A DNA stretch of 64,000 bases from Persicaria tinctoria (lineage: Eukaryota; Streptophyta; Magnoliopsida; Caryophyllales; Polygonaceae), in assembly GCA_037127255.1 (NCBI GenBank), contig JBANSL010000013.1, forward strand, positions 10,064,688 to 10,128,687. Reading direction: 5' to 3'. Of this stretch, positions 1 through 12,061 are shown in pieces (the first letter of the stretch is position 1; each line of letters opens with the position of its first letter). The position numbers and the translations under genes are program-made. The notes under the pieces were generated by a model. It saw nothing but the letters and a program-made list of their open reading frames with translations, searched no databases and was not told where the DNA came from.

Positions 1-757
1 GGAATAATCTTAATTCTTCAGCCAAAGAAGCATGCTAGCTTTCGATTGGTGGTTTGTCTGGTATATTTGAAACCAACATCTATTTCGGCAGTTCTCCATA
101 CTGCAAAAAGACATAACCTTACACTTGATTAATTCTCACATTGATAATTGGAGTAAAACAGCCATGTTAGAGGCTAGTTTAGATGAGGAATTTCCCTTAC
201 TTAAACATAACTCCAACCCCCCCGAAGAAGAAAAAGAATCGTAGTAAGGTTATGTGGCGCAAACCCCCAATGGGAACGCTTAAGCTTAATTTTGATGGAT
301 CTACACTAACAAATAATGAAAGTACGGCGGACGTCATAATCCGGGACTGGAATGGCCAACCAATACAGAGGTGTTATCAAAATCTTGGCAAACAAACCTC
401 TCTCAAAGTAGAAGCACTTGCTCTAAAAATGGGAATCCACCACGTTATTCAACTCAATATTGACAAAATACACATCGAATACGATTCTAGTATAATCATA
501 TACCACTTAAACAGAAAATCTAAATGTCTTTGGGAAATTGAGCTAATTTTGTCTGATGTTAAACTTCTTCTATTGACTTTGAAAGAAGTTTCCTTCTTTC
601 ATGTACCCCGATCGGGCAATAGAGTATGACGGATAAGGTTGCACACCTTTGTCACTCTACTTGGGGAGTCGATATTCACAACGATTTTGGTATTTTAGAC
701 CTCATCCGCAAGGATGCTACCGGGTAGAATTTGCTCGCCCGAATTCTTTCTTAATAA
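1..757 (+). pseudogene. LINE remnant: end of RT region plus RNase H domain
   Basis: This is the 3' part of an L1-type plant LINE entering from the left edge. Around 45-80 it encodes a degraded WW-x-x-WYI-x-NQ motif with an internal stop, which matches the C-terminal zf-RVT region of the fuller copy at 8733-13807. From about 250 it encodes an RNase H domain: the WRKPPMGTLKLNFDGS start, the EALALKMGI helix and the CLWEIELILSDVK segment are all visible. The frame breaks at about 627, where two extra bases lie inside the VADKVAHL motif. It then continues to the typical ending (DLIRKDATG, stop at 725-727), followed by an A-rich tail near 753-762. The first catalytic Asp region (NFDGS) is present, but stops and the frameshift make it non-functional. 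Confidence 0.85.
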
Positions 758-895
758 AAAAAATACCAATATATCTTTATTCATTAAATAAAATACTAAT
801 ATCGACAAATGTACTCAATTAAACAAATGGTGCTTACATTTTTCGAAAAAAAGGTCAGAAATATTAAAACATCATGACTATTTTCACATAATTCA

Positions 896-1228
896 GTGCT
901 CGTTTGGTTTGGAATTAAAAAATTCAGGAAGTAGAAAATTCCGGAAGTAGGGAAAAAATATGTGTTTGGTTGATAATTTTAAAATAAAAAACTCAGGAAT
1001 TGAAGTTAAATTCCTCTAATTTGGAGGAAGTTCTCTTACATAGTTCTCCCTAAGTAAGTTCAATTCCACCCTTTTTAATTTGAAAATTTTCAATTCCTTT
1101 ATTTAATCCCCTATGAAATTCATCCAAGCGTATTTTCAGAATTCTCATGAATTGAACTTGATGGGAATTCAATTCTCCTGAAGTAAATTCCTGGTAATTT
1201 CAATTCTCACATCAAACCAAACGAGCAC
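896..1228. mobile_element. Harbinger/Tourist-like MITE
   Basis: A 333-bp non-coding element has 16-bp perfect terminal inverted repeats beginning GTGCTCGTTTGGTTTG. The match extends one base outward on each side. Flanking trinucleotides are TCA on the left and TAA on the right, which fits the TWA target duplication of PIF/Harbinger MITEs after one substitution. The interior is AT-rich and itself partly palindromic (repeated GGAATT/AATTCC motifs). No coding capacity is seen. The superfamily assignment rests on the TIR and the imperfect 3-bp duplication. Confidence 0.75.
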
Positions 1229-1775
1229 TAAGGTATGAGAGGTTTTTTTTTTAATACTACTCTATTTCTTTTAATGTATTTTTTGCCTTATTGTAGGTTC
1301 GGTTCACTCGTCTGTCGACTTGTCAATTTCTCGAATTTCAAGCATATTTGAGCTCGAATTATTATTTAATAAAAAAAATGGTATGTAAGAGGTGAATTTA
1401 ATTTATGAATTAAAAATTGATGGGTAAGGACATCTTGGCCTTTGGTAACCAAAACACATGTACGTATGTAGTATGTACTCTTAACTTCAAGTGCAACTTT
1501 AACTAATTTTCAAAGACCCTCTACTACAAAACCACGACTACAGAACCATGGGACATATATCTAGGTACGTTCAAAGAATCAAATTGCAGATAACGATATG
1601 TAATCGAATAGCTAGAGCAACCAATGTTTTAATGTCAAAATGTTAGGTTCAATTTCTGTTTTTGATAGATGAGGTAATATTGCTAGACGATTTGTAACTA
1701 TCTCTATAACACTAGTTCTCTAAACACGCTTGAACCATAATGGCAGGACTGAAATCGAATTCATTCAAATATATA

Positions 1776-2235
1776 TTTTTTTTATTAGGAAAGAATTCGG
1801 GTAAGCATGCTCTACCCGATAATATTCTTGCGGATGAGGTTAAGAAGATCTGAATTGTTGTAAATATCGTCATCTAATGCAGAGTAGCAAATGTGTGCAA
1901 CCTTATCAGCCACTCTATTGCCCAAACATGAACATGAAAGAATGATACTTTTATCATAGACGATAATAACAGTTTTACATCTGACAGTAGAAGCTCAATT
2001 TTCCATGGGCATGTAGTGTGTTTATTTAGATGATTAATGATTATGGAGGAGTCACCCTCGATGTGGATTTTCTCGATCAATACGGAGTTGAATGGCCCGT
2101 CAGATACCTAGTTTTAAAGCAAGCGCGTCGGCTTTGAGTGAACTTTGAAAACCAAGTTTCTGAAAGCTTATGTTGAATGGTCGACCTTCCCCGTCCCGGA
2201 TTACTGCTCCATAAATTCCATAAATTCCAGGCCGA
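1776..2235 (-). pseudogene. LINE RNase H remnant
   Basis: This is a reverse-strand, 5'-truncated copy of the same LINE family. Reading from about 2100 leftwards it encodes KIHIEGDSSIIINHLNK, CPWKIELLLSDVKLLL and a damaged VADKVAH motif. It then ends in the family-typical ILIRKDA-like tail near 1830. A run of T at 1778-1785 is the complement of the poly(A) tail. Upstream of 2085 the ALALKLGI helix is still recognisable but the frame is broken by stops. I found no target duplication. Confidence 0.8.
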
Positions 2236-2239
2236 CGCT

Positions 2240-4110
2240 TATAAATATTTTTCTCACTTGTGTTTTAAATTGGATTTCTCTAGCTAAGTTTGTGGTACAG
2301 AAACTTGTAGAGAGTTGAAATTTGGGGTTATTAGAATGTTCATATTTTCCGCCTTTATTACCATTTTATCCACCAATCTCTCCATATTAGTTAAATATCC
2401 ACCCACTCCCCCGTGTTTGCTGAAACCGAAGTTATTGAAAGCAGAGTTGCTTAAACCCGAAAATGCACTAAAAAGATGTAGACAACAATATAAACACATA
2501 AAGTTTTGCTGAAACCTAAAAATGCACTAAAATTCCAATTAGCACACTATCCGTCAAGAATTTGACAATATCATAAACATGAAAGTAGCTCTAAATCAAC
2601 CCAACAACACCATCAATTTCACCCAATTTGACTTTCAACAAAAAGCCCCAATTTTCAATCCTAAACTCAAACCCTAGGTTTTCAATCTTTACCCAAATCA
2701 ACACATCAATCAAATAAATTGAAAGAAATAGGTAAATGGGGAGAAATCATACTAGGAACTAGAAGAATGGAAGAAAAAGAACGGGATTTGGGTCAGTAAC
2801 GAACCAAAACTTGCGACAAATCAATTTGGGACAAGTGGGCTCGAGGTGGCTCGAACGGGGCTCAATCAGGGTGTTGTTGGGCTCGGCAGGTGCGACTCGG
2901 GGTGGGAGATGGTTCGTTGTAGGTGGTGGTGGCCAGAGATGGTCGGCGGCGGCGTGGGCAAGGGAGGGAGAAAACTGGTGCGACGACAGCGTGGGCAAGG
3001 GAGGGAAAAGAGTTATGGTGTTGTGCGGCTTCCATGGAGGAACAACGATGAGTTTCATATACGAGGAACGGGAGCAAATTTGTCCAAAAAATTAAAGGTG
3101 GATAAAAATCTAATTAAACACGTCCGGAAGACACTCCTTTAATAAGGACAAAAAAAATTCTTATGCCTTAAATTACCACAATACCACCAATATGGAAAAC
3201 ATCAATTGAGTTCCAATGAAGCATGCAATTGAATTGACTTAATTTGCCCTCTTTCCTTGAAGACCATCAATGTGAAGTTCAATTCCCACCGTCAGCCTGA
3301 CTCAGCCATGAGCAATTAAAATACAATTAACACACATAATTATTAATTAGTCAACCATATGCCATAAACAAAGATTTATGTGGAAACGGCATTGTGAAAC
3401 CCTTTTTTTTTTGTGGTGGGTATTTTAATGTATAATATATATATAAATTTTTTTTTCCCATTAGACCAGGGAATCAGGGATTCGAAATTGTCAGCTATTG
3501 ATTACTGTACATGTTATTTTTGTCTGACATTTGATACATGAAGAAATATAATTAATTTTTCCAATCATTAATAAAACTTTCATTACCCAATCTTACAACC
3601 ATTTATACAAAATAAATTTCATAGTATTAATTACGAGACTGTACTGTATAAAAAAAAAATTTACTCCATCTAACGTAAATTAAATAATTTGTCAGATAGA
3701 GATAAGGTCAAAAAAATATTATTTCAGCAGCCAATAGTTCAAAGAGGTAGCCAACGGTTTTACATCGATCAACTACTTTAATTATTTTAAAGGTTAATTT
3801 CCTTTATTATTCAGCTTCCAGGAAACTCTCGAGTTATACCATTTCCATGTTTTTTTTATCAGAGAGTTGTATCTTTTCTGATTTTTTTTTTCAATTTTGA
3901 TCAACTTACAAAATCATAAAAAAGATTTTCCAATTTAGATAACTTGAAAAGAATCACATCACGTCACACTATAGTATGTTTTCTTCGTTGAATTTGACCA
4001 TTACACACCAAAATTTGACCATTAATATACAAATGACAAAAATCCATTGCAGTAAACTATACATTGATCATTATGTGGAATAGTATACGCGTGGAGTATA
4101 TTCCTACAAA
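2240..4110. other. Intergenic, no supported gene
   Basis: Nothing in this stretch has a convincing gene structure. Position 2760-3100 is locally GC-rich and open in several frames on both strands. Its predicted peptides are low in complexity (Gly/Arg/Trp or Pro/His rich) and resemble no family I know, so it may be a fragment of a captured 5' exon. The rest is AT-rich with long A/T runs and stop codons in all frames. Confidence 0.5.
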
Positions 4111-5044
4111 CAGTGGCGGATCCAAAAAAATTTGTAGGGGGCTGGAATTTTTTTCCAAGAAATGACGGGTTGAAATGATCGAGACTAAGATTGTTCCTAT
4201 CAGAATGGCACTAAAAACGATATTATATTATTTTGTTGATTCAGGAACCTACATCACTAACTGTAATGTTATTAGACCCGAGCAAACGTGGACACGGGCC
4301 GGAATTGGGACGAGTTTTACCCCAAATATTATACCGGTGTTGCGGGTGCGCGCGGGTCGGGCTAAGCTTGTTTCATGAGTTGAATGTATTGTCCAATCCC
4401 GTCCGATATTGTGGGCGCGGGTTACCCGCGGGTACCCGTAAAATCTAAACTGTCTATGTACTTCGACAATAAAAAAAAATTGTTGTATGCTATCTACTTC
4501 GATCCAAGAAAAATAGTTGTTGGGGTAATGAACAAGCTGCTTGATGTTGTCTACTGAAAACAAAAAAATGACATTTGTTGAATTTTAATTAATACTGTAT
4601 TAGTTATTATAAGTATTCATGATAGGAAAAAAGGGGGTTGGTGTTTTAAAAAAAAAGCACAAACAGATGCAACATTTTATTTAAAAAAAAGCAGATGCAA
4701 CGTTTAAAAAAAGCAAATGTAAAAAAAAAAAGAGAGAAGGGGTTAGTATTTTTTTTATTAAAAAAAATGAACCGGAGATGGGAGAGGGTAGTGTTTTAAA
4801 AAAAAACAAAGCAACAAAGGTAAAAAAGTGGACAGCGGCGGGAATCGGACCAAAGATCTGCCGCCTCCCACAACAACTTGTCACATGTTCTATCCGCTAA
4901 GCCAACATATCTGACTAATTTATTTTTACTTCATTTTTATATATTACTAAATTAACAGATATATAAACTTATACATATACCCTTATTTTGACCAGCGGGG
5001 GCTTCAGCCACCCCAAGGCCCCCCCCCCCCCCGATCCGCCACTG
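4111..5044. mobile_element. Non-autonomous hAT-like element
   Basis: The element begins CAGTGGCGGATCC and ends with its complement GATCCGCCACTG, an inverted repeat typical of short plant hAT elements. The 8-bp flanks (4103-4110 CCTACAAA and 5045-5052 CCCACAGA) agree at 6 of 8 positions, consistent with an aged target duplication. The interior has no transposase. Near 4836-4912, on the minus strand, there is a tRNA-like stretch with a B-box-like GGTCCGATTCCC motif. A run of 14 C lies just inside the right end. Confidence 0.8.
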
Positions 5045-5448
5045 CCCACAGAGTTGTTCTTTCATCTCAAAATCAATCAATTGCAGGATTATCGATAAGT
5101 ATGTTTTCCGGTTAATTTTGTTCAAAAGTAGCTATATTAGGGTTGAGAGATAAATGGAGGAAAAAATTACATCCTCCGTATAAACTAAATAATTCTAATA
5201 TATAAGTTAGTGAACTACTTGTGAAGAAAATGAAATTAAGAATAAATCTGAGCACAACAGCTCCAAGATCAGTGAACCATCATGTACTGTTAATTTCATC
5301 AATGAAATTAATCAAAAGAACTTTGATATAGATAGAAAACAACTGATGAAGCCTTCATTCATCAAGCCTAGTGAGAAAAAAGTCCAAAGTGATCAGCAAA
5401 ATCACAAATGGTTATGAAAACCTGCAATTTATCTCTGAGCAAAAAAGT
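5045..5448. other. Intergenic, nothing seen
   Basis: This is AT-rich DNA between the hAT element and the Copia remnant. I see no reading frame, terminal repeat or RNA gene. It may hold decayed integrase sequence continuing from the Copia remnant, but I could not align it by eye. Confidence 0.4.
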
Positions 5449-6990
5449 TCAACTGACCCGGGTGCAATCATCAAGTACAGTGGGAAAATAATGGAAACCA
5501 TTATAAGTAGCAACTTTATATGAACCCATGCATAAATCCATATGTATTAAATCAAAAGGCCTAGAGGACAAATTCATACTTCTATCAAAAGGCAAGTTGT
5601 GGTGCTTAGACAAAGCAACTATATCATAATGAAAATCACTCAAGTCAGCTTGCTTAAACATATGTAAATGTCTTAACTTAGAAAATGAAGTGTGCCCCAA
5701 GTCTAGCATGATTAATATATAGATTAGCACTAGCTTTATTACAACTGTTGATAAAGATTCTTAAATCAGTTTGCCTGCTACTTCCTTCGTTAGCACATTG
5801 TAAAGATCATTGCTCCTGAAGCCATTCAGTACCTCTTCTTAGTTCCAAGGTCCTAGAAATAACAATGAGTCCGAGTAAACAGACCAATCATGTTATTGTC
5901 ATCTAATAATTTCCTCACAAAAAGCAACTTATGCTTAAAGTCTGGCACAAGCAAGACATCAATAAGATTCAACTTATCTGTCAATTGTATTCTTCCTATA
6001 TCATTTACAACTTTCATTGAACCATCAAACAAGCCTATATGAACAAGTTTATCAAGTTTGCCCTTATTCACAAGCAACCGTGATTCATACATCATGTAGT
6101 CACCAACAACAGTATCAATGATCCATTCAAGAGATGGATCTTTCTTTACAACAATATTGACATTAGAGGAAGATAATTTACATGCAAAGTTTGCAAAAGA
6201 GTTCTCAACTCCAACTTTTCCCTTCATTTTCCTTATACTCTCTTGATAAATAGCCTTCACTATAGTTGAATCAATCTGAGTGTCAACATTGCCTTTCTCA
6301 ATAATCCTCTTCAAATGGACTGTTCTGCACAGATGATCCCATTGAACTAGTAGCAGCATTAGCAGATCCCTTAAAACCTGATCCATCTCTCTCATTCTCC
6401 TTCAATTCCTTAAACTAGTTAGGCACCCCGTGAATCTTAAGACATTGATCAATCGTGTTACCCTTCATGCCACAATGATTACATTTAGACATCTGCTTAA
6501 TTCGTTTGAGCTCCTTCCAATCATTCTTCAAAGGCTGACTGCTTGAGCCATTGCTAGGCCGATAATAGTTTCTGAACTGATAAGACATTCCTATTAGCAG
6601 CTAGAGCACTGGAATCAGATGACAAAGATTGTGAACCTTCTGAAGCCTCATTACCACTCTGAACTTGTTGCAGTATGTAATAAGCTCTATTAATCCCTAG
6701 TAGAGGATCCATATCTAAAATTTGCTTTCGAGCAGCATCATCACTATCATTGAGACTAACAAGTGGTTGAATCACCCTGTTTCTGGACTCTATATCAGTA
6801 ATTTTCTTCTTCAAGTCACACATACAATGTGTGAGAGCACCAGCTGCATTCAGGTATGCCTTCAAGAACATGAAGCTCGTCCCAAAGCTTCTTGAAGGTG
6901 TTATACAGATCAACAAGGGACATATTCCCTTGAGTAATAGTAATAGAGCTTCTTCCTTACTTGGTAAACAAGACATTTTCAAACATCAGA
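5449..6990 (-). pseudogene. Ty1/Copia retrotransposon internal remnant (gag to start of integrase)
   Basis: On the minus strand, order gag to pol, three blocks are recognisable. Block 6990-6600 encodes a Copia gag segment with the QPLVSLNDSDDAARKQIL and MDPLLGINRAYYILQQVQ motifs. Block 6395-5853 covers the region before the protease core, including EWIIDTVVGDYMMYE (the site normally reading WIIDSGA is degraded) and NDIGRIQLTDKLNLIDVLLV. Block 5730-5449 has the GAG-pre-integrase signature GHTSFSKLRHL, then DLIHMDLCMGSYKVATYNG and the VLDDCTR start of the integrase core. Stops and frameshifts separate the blocks. Reverse transcriptase, RNase H and both LTRs are not found, so this is a deleted relic. 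Confidence 0.85.
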
Positions 6991-7599
6991 TATTATATTG
7001 ATGACAATGAGTTTCTCACCCTCAATCTCAACATGTCGCAAGCAAGTCTCTAGCCACAACAGCATTTGAGTTAAGTGCCGATTTCAGCAATCAACAAAGA
7101 GATTGAGCTGCACTACAAAGAATCTAAAGAGGTAACATAACTGACATGGTCAAAAATCACAAAGTTGAGCTTGTAGTAGCCAGTCCTGGTGGTAGCCTGG
7201 GGGCATCAAAATTGATTTTGAAGTGGTCTTCAATTGGTTTCTTTCCATTTAAGATTTTTGTGTTATTGTCTTGTCACTTTGATTCTCATGTCTTTCTAGA
7301 AAAATGTTTTAGAGCCCTTTCATGGTCGATGAACCATTCGGACAATAAATTAAGATTGTGGTGTGCGAGAGAGATGTTTGGACCCGGATTAGATTGTTGA
7401 TCATGTCTCCGTCCATTCTTTAACCTCAATTGAAATATGTACATTCAATGATGCTAAAGTCCTTCCTCTTTGCAATGTCATATCTAGTTTAGATTGTAGC
7501 CCGCCAATGCCAATAAACTTTTCCTCAATTGAAATCATCCTTTATTGAAATCAATTGAAATTTGGTGCTATAGTACTCCTTCCTCTTTGTAGTGGGGGT

Positions 7600-8115
7600 A
7601 TTTTCTTTTCTTTTTTGATAAGGAAAAGATTGAGTTAGCGAGATGGAACTAAGTTTGTTGCCTTTCGATATCATCATTTTGGATGGAGACAAGCAGATCG
7701 AGGTGGTCATGGCATTTCCTCAAGAATGGTGGCAAAGATGTATAATCTTATTTGCCACCTAATTTCCTTGGAGATATATTGAGAGGATACAATTGAAAAA
7801 GACAATGTGAGAAAAAGTGTGTTAGAAAGGATCATTTCAAATTTCCAGAAGCATTGCCATTTACTCATGATAGTGTTAATAATAGGCAGTGAGTCCCCTT
7901 CAATTTCGATGTGGCTAGCTAATACCTATTTCTGTTGCCTTTTTTTACTCATTTCATGAGTGCTAATGATTTAGTTGTTATGGGTGACTATTTCCGACAT
8001 TTTTTCCGTATTCAACGGTAATTATTTATCTGTGTTCATTTCATAAAATGAAACTTATTATACTGTAGTCTGTATCCATGATCAAGTGTAGATCCATCAA
8101 AATTGAGCTTTATTT
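7600..8115 (-). pseudogene. Degenerate LINE RNase H remnant
   Basis: This is a third reverse-strand copy of the LINE family. It starts with KLNFDGSTLD at 8115-8086, then, after decayed sequence, IEIEGDSLPIIN near 7910, WKFEMILSN near 7850, and a VANKIIHLCHHS version of the VADKVAHLCHS motif near 7765-7730. A T-rich tract at 7602-7617 may be the tail. Multiple stops break every frame. It lies only about 620 bp from the fuller copy in the same orientation, so it may be an older insertion or a partial duplicate. Confidence 0.65.
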
Positions 8116-8242
8116 TCCCATGCAATAGACTTTTCCATTTGGTTTTCTCTCTATTCCTCATGATCGTGGCTATTCGAGGTTTATGTTTCGTAGATTCTTC
8201 GTCCTCATTAAATAGTGTTGCTTCCTTCCAGCTCTATGTCAT

Positions 8243-8468
8243 TGCAGCCTCCGATTCACAAAGGATGTCGTTTGACTTTTTAACACGTATTTCAAGGAAC
8301 TAAAAACTATATAATATATTAATTTTTTTTTTATAATCTAATACTTATTACCAATAAATATTAAGTTGTAAAAAAATAATTTAAAAAAAGTTGATATTTT
8401 ATATAGTTTTTACCTCCTTAAAATACGTGTTAAAAAGTCAAACGACATCCTTTTTGTATCGGACGTAG
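8243..8468. mobile_element. Stowaway-like MITE
   Basis: This short palindromic element has a left arm with AAAGGATGTCGTTTGAC and CACGTATTT, matched in inverted orientation by AAATACGTG and GTCAAACGACATCC on the right. The right end reads CGGACGTAG followed by TA, as in Tc1/Mariner-type Stowaway elements; the left terminus has diverged. The centre is A/T only. It contains no coding capacity. Confidence 0.65.
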
Positions 8469-8772
8469 TATAACCTTGCATTATGTAAACAGGTGAAAAG
8501 CACATTTTTGTAGGAATCCCCTAATTATTTAGTTTCCATAAGAAGTTTTAAATTTTTGGATATGTATCTACCTCCCAAATCTACGATGCTTTATCTGCTT
8601 GATTATTTCTGCTGTTTGTGATCAAGTTATTTGCACTTACTATCATTCTTTTTTAGCCACCAATTGTTATGGTAACACACTACACATTTTTATTTCGTCT
8701 AATTTCATGTTTTAGCCAATAAATTCATTGACTTTTTTTTTTTGATCAGGTAATAATTCGGGTGGAGTAATC

Positions 8773-9333
8773 CTACTCGATAGCATCCTTGCGGATGAGG
8801 TCTTGGAGACCTGTATCAGTGTAGATGTCAAGGCCCCTGGCAGAGCGGTAAAGGTGTGCTACCTTATGAGCCACTCTGTTGCCATTTCGGAGCACGTGAG
8901 AGAAGGAGACTACTCTCACACTCGACAACATTGTTTTAATATCGGACATCACCAATTCAATTTCCCATGGACATGTGACGTTTGTTTTTAAATGATTTAT
9001 GATGATAAGGGGGTCCCCTTCAATTTGTAATTTGTTTATTCCCAGCGCACGAGTTTGGATTATTCCATGTCTTAATGCCAAAGCCTCAGCTTTCAGCGGG
9101 GTCTGCTTGCCAATTCTATCATAGCCAATGTGGATCGGCCTACCCTCCCAATCCCGAATGATGTAGCCAATTGAGTTGTCGTTGTTATCAAGTGTAGATC
9201 CATCGAAATTTAATTTAAACATACCAACGGGTGGTTTTCTCCATTTAGCCGCTTTTTGTCGTAGCTTTGGTTGTGTGTAATTGGTAGCATTATCCTTTGG
9301 AGTGTATTGAATATCATCCTCATTTCCATGCAT
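8773..9333 (-). pseudogene. LINE RNase H domain
   Basis: This is the C-terminal RNase H domain of the LINE, open for 186 codons. It contains WRKPPVGMFKLNFDGSTLDN (first Asp), ALALRHGIIQ, LQIEGDPLIIINHL, CPWEIELVMSDIK and NRVAHKVAHL. The family normally has VADKVAH, so AHK is a change at a usually conserved Asp. It ends LIRKDAIE. It is separated from the upstream block by a frame change near 9340. Confidence 0.85.
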
Positions 9334-9345
9334 TGAGGTTTTCTT

Positions 9346-10353
9346 CTAATTTTCCAAGTGAGTTGTGATGATGTGTTTAACAGATTCGTGATTCGAAATG
9401 GGTTCATTTCTAAAGATTGTTTGATTTCTGATATACCATATTGTCCACCATATTACCGCTACTTTCTCCTTTTCAGTTTTTGTAAGAGTGCTTCCAATTA
9501 ATGACAAGATAGGAGAGAAATCTCTCGAATTTGCAATTAAATTAATTATAGCCTGATTTGTGCCCACTGACAATGGGAGATGGAACTTAGAGAACTGGCA
9601 TTCCACAAAAAGATGAGTTTCATCCTCAGTGGCACTGTTACAGAGGACACAAGTTGTTGGTACGGAGACCCCTTTTTGGGATAGACGGGTAGCCGTTGGA
9701 ATACCCTTCTGACCTAGTTTCCATAGGAAATTCTTAATTTTTGGTGACGTATCAATTTTCCAAGTCCATGAATTATTATCCTCATTTTCGTTGTTATTTT
9801 TAGTGATCAGTTTGTAGGCACTAGCTGTTGTAAACCATCCCTCCCTATCTAGCCACCAATAGAGTCTGTCATCAAATTTATTCTTAGGAAGGGGGATATC
9901 CAATATTTCTTTTGCTATAGTTTGTGGGATTGTGTTATATAATTTTTCCTCCCACCATTTTCCTCCTAATATATAGTCACTCACAGTTTCGTCATCATTT
10001 CGAATGGTAGGACAATCGACCCTTTTGATTATTGGCGAAGTTGTAAGCCAGTTATCGGTACAGAATTTAATTGATTTTCCATTGCCCACCGACCAGATTA
10101 GACCCGTTTTAAATTTTTCAATAAGAGGAGTTAGTTTTGACCATTGCCACGACGAATTCCCACTTTTCTTGTAGTTTAATATATGTGTTGTTTTCAAATA
10201 CTTGTACTGAATTAATTTTACCCATATATTTTCTGGTTCTGCAAGAATTTTCCAAATGAGTTTCATTTGTAGTGCCTCATTCATATCCTTGGATTTTCGA
10301 ATACCTAAACCTCCGTTTCCTTTTGGTCTACAGATTTTATCCCAGCTTATCAA
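9346..10353 (-). pseudogene. LINE RT C-terminal region with zf-RVT
   Basis: A 335-codon open stretch follows the reverse transcriptase. It starts SWDKICRPKGNGGLGIRK, the usual segment after the RT thumb. It contains WSVGNGKSIKFCTDNWL, then the zf-RVT domain (KIKNFLWKLGQKGIPTATRL with the CVLCNSATEDETHLFVEC cysteine/histidine set), and ends near IWWTIWYIRNQTIFRNEP. The Cys-x2-Cys...His...Cys spacing looks intact. The frame is lost at both ends relative to its neighbours. Confidence 0.85.
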
Positions 10354-10377
10354 AGGCCGGTATTGGAGATCTTTATT

Positions 10378-11361
10378 CTAGAAGAAACATCTATTTATTT
10401 GATCAAGTTCCTTATGGATTGTGCTGGGTAGCATGAAGCTTTGCATTGTATATAAGGGTTTTGATACCAGGTTTGTGCCAATAAGGACAGCACGCCCTTG
10501 CTGTGATAGAGCATTAACACGCCATTTACTAAGCTGCTCTTTTGATTTACAGACGATTTTCTCGAAAGTTTGTTTATTTACCCTTCTGTTGATAATAGGA
10601 CAACCAAGATATTTTTCGATCGTTATTTCATTTGATATACACAAGCATCTTTCAAGTTCATCGATTCTGGATCTAGAGATTCCTTTCGTAGTTTGGAAAG
10701 CGGATTTTTGATAATTAACTTTTTGACCTGAAATGCTACAATATTCATCTATAATTGATTTGACTTTTAAGCAAGCTGAGGTGTTACCCTTGGTGAAGAT
10801 GATAATATCATCAGCGAAGGCAAGGAAAGGGACATGTAGTCCATCCTTCCAAAATTTGAAACCAATGAGGCCATTCCTCATGTTTGCTTCATGTGAGAGT
10901 TTTCTCGCCAAAACCTCTGCCCCCAAAATAAAGAGAAACGGGAATAGAGGATCACCTTGTCGAAGTCCTCTAGTTTGTCTGAACAACTCTGTTGGGCCAT
11001 TGTTAACGAGCACAGAGAACGACACTGTGGATATACATTCCATAATCCATTTAATAAAAGTCGGGTGAAAGCCAAATTTCTCCATTACTACCCTTGTAAA
11101 ATTCCAATCAACTCTATCATATGCTTTCTCCATATCAAGTTTTATTGCCATCCACCCTTCTTTACCTTTTCTGCTGCGAAATGAATGGAAAACTTCATGG
11201 GCTATAAGAACGTTGTCCTGTATAGCCCTATCTGACACAAATGCTCCTTGCAAAGGGTGGATTATTTTGCCAATGACATTTTTTAGTCTCTCCGTCAAAA
11301 TTTTGGAAATAATTTTATAGATTGTGGAGCATAAGCTGATTGGTCTGTAATGTGTAGTCAT
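10378..11361 (-). pseudogene. LINE reverse transcriptase core
   Basis: This is a 327-codon RVT_1 domain. Motifs in order are YRPISLCSTIYKIISKIL, HPLQGAFVSDRAIQDNVL, IKLDMEKAYDRVDW (motif A with Asp), RGLRQGDPLFPFLFI (the usual LSP is LFP), and FLAFADDIIIF (motif C with the catalytic FADD pair), then NYQKSAF and KYLGCPI. All catalytic aspartates are present. A frame change at about 11362-11540 separates it from the linker upstream. Confidence 0.9.
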
Positions 11362-11542
11362 CGTGGGATTATCACATTTTGGTAGAAGTGAAATAAATGT
11401 ATGATTTATTTGACGAAGAATTCTTCCAGAAAGGAAGAAGCCTTTAACCGCTTTGATGATCGATCCTCCAATAATGTCCTAGTATTTTTTATAAAATTAT
11501 GCTGTCATTCCATCAGGGCCTGGGAATTTGTTATTGCCAAGG

Positions 11543-12052
11543 CTAAACACTGCCTTTTTTTATTTCCCCATTACTTGGGTGCCGTGTCAGATAATTATTT
11601 TCCTCATTGGTTATTGCCAGGGTGACAAGATTTAGGTACTCTGTTAAGAGGTTTTCATTTATCCTTTCCTGTTTAAACCTCTTCTCAAAATCACTACGGA
11701 TTTCATTTATGATATTTTCATCCCCCTCGATATACGTACCTTCACTCGAAGTAATTGATCGAATGATTTTTCTATTCCTTCTACCGGTTGCTACTCTATG
11801 AAAATAGGTCGTGTTTGAATCTGTCAGTTTTAAATGTTTTGTTTTGGCCCTTTGGTTCCAATACTTTGTCTGAAATAGAAGAAGCTTCTCTTTCTTTTGA
11901 AGGAGATTTCTCTCTTTGGCTCTATAATCCAACCAATTCTGCTGGGTCATTTGTTGTTGTATCTCTAGCATGCTACTATCAACTTCTTGGAGTTTCCGGA
12001 AAATATTTCCAAATGTTTTCTTATTCCATTCTTTTGCTTTTTGTTTAAGCAA
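11543..12052 (-). pseudogene. LINE linker between endonuclease and RT
   Basis: A 169-codon charged stretch (KEWNKKTFGNIFRKLQEVDS, then KTKHLKLTDSNTTYFHRVA) is the conserved linker of plant LINE ORF2 proteins just ahead of reverse transcriptase. It includes the usual G-D-x-NT-x-FFH-like element as SNTTYFHRVATGRRNRK. A few bases of frame shift at about 12053-12061 divide it from the endonuclease. Confidence 0.8.
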
Positions 12053-12061
12053 TTTGTTTTT

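Noticed and set aside
2759..3142. Overlapping open stretches of 94-99 codons on both strands
   Set aside because: They overlap in several frames, are low in complexity and match no family I know; open frames here follow from local GC content.
4836..4912. tRNA-like stretch on the minus strand
   Set aside because: Only the B-box-like part is good; no full cloverleaf could be drawn, and such stretches are common inside plant hAT elements.
5449..6990. Possible complete Copia element
   Set aside because: No LTR pair, RT or RNase H could be found, and the frame is broken many times.
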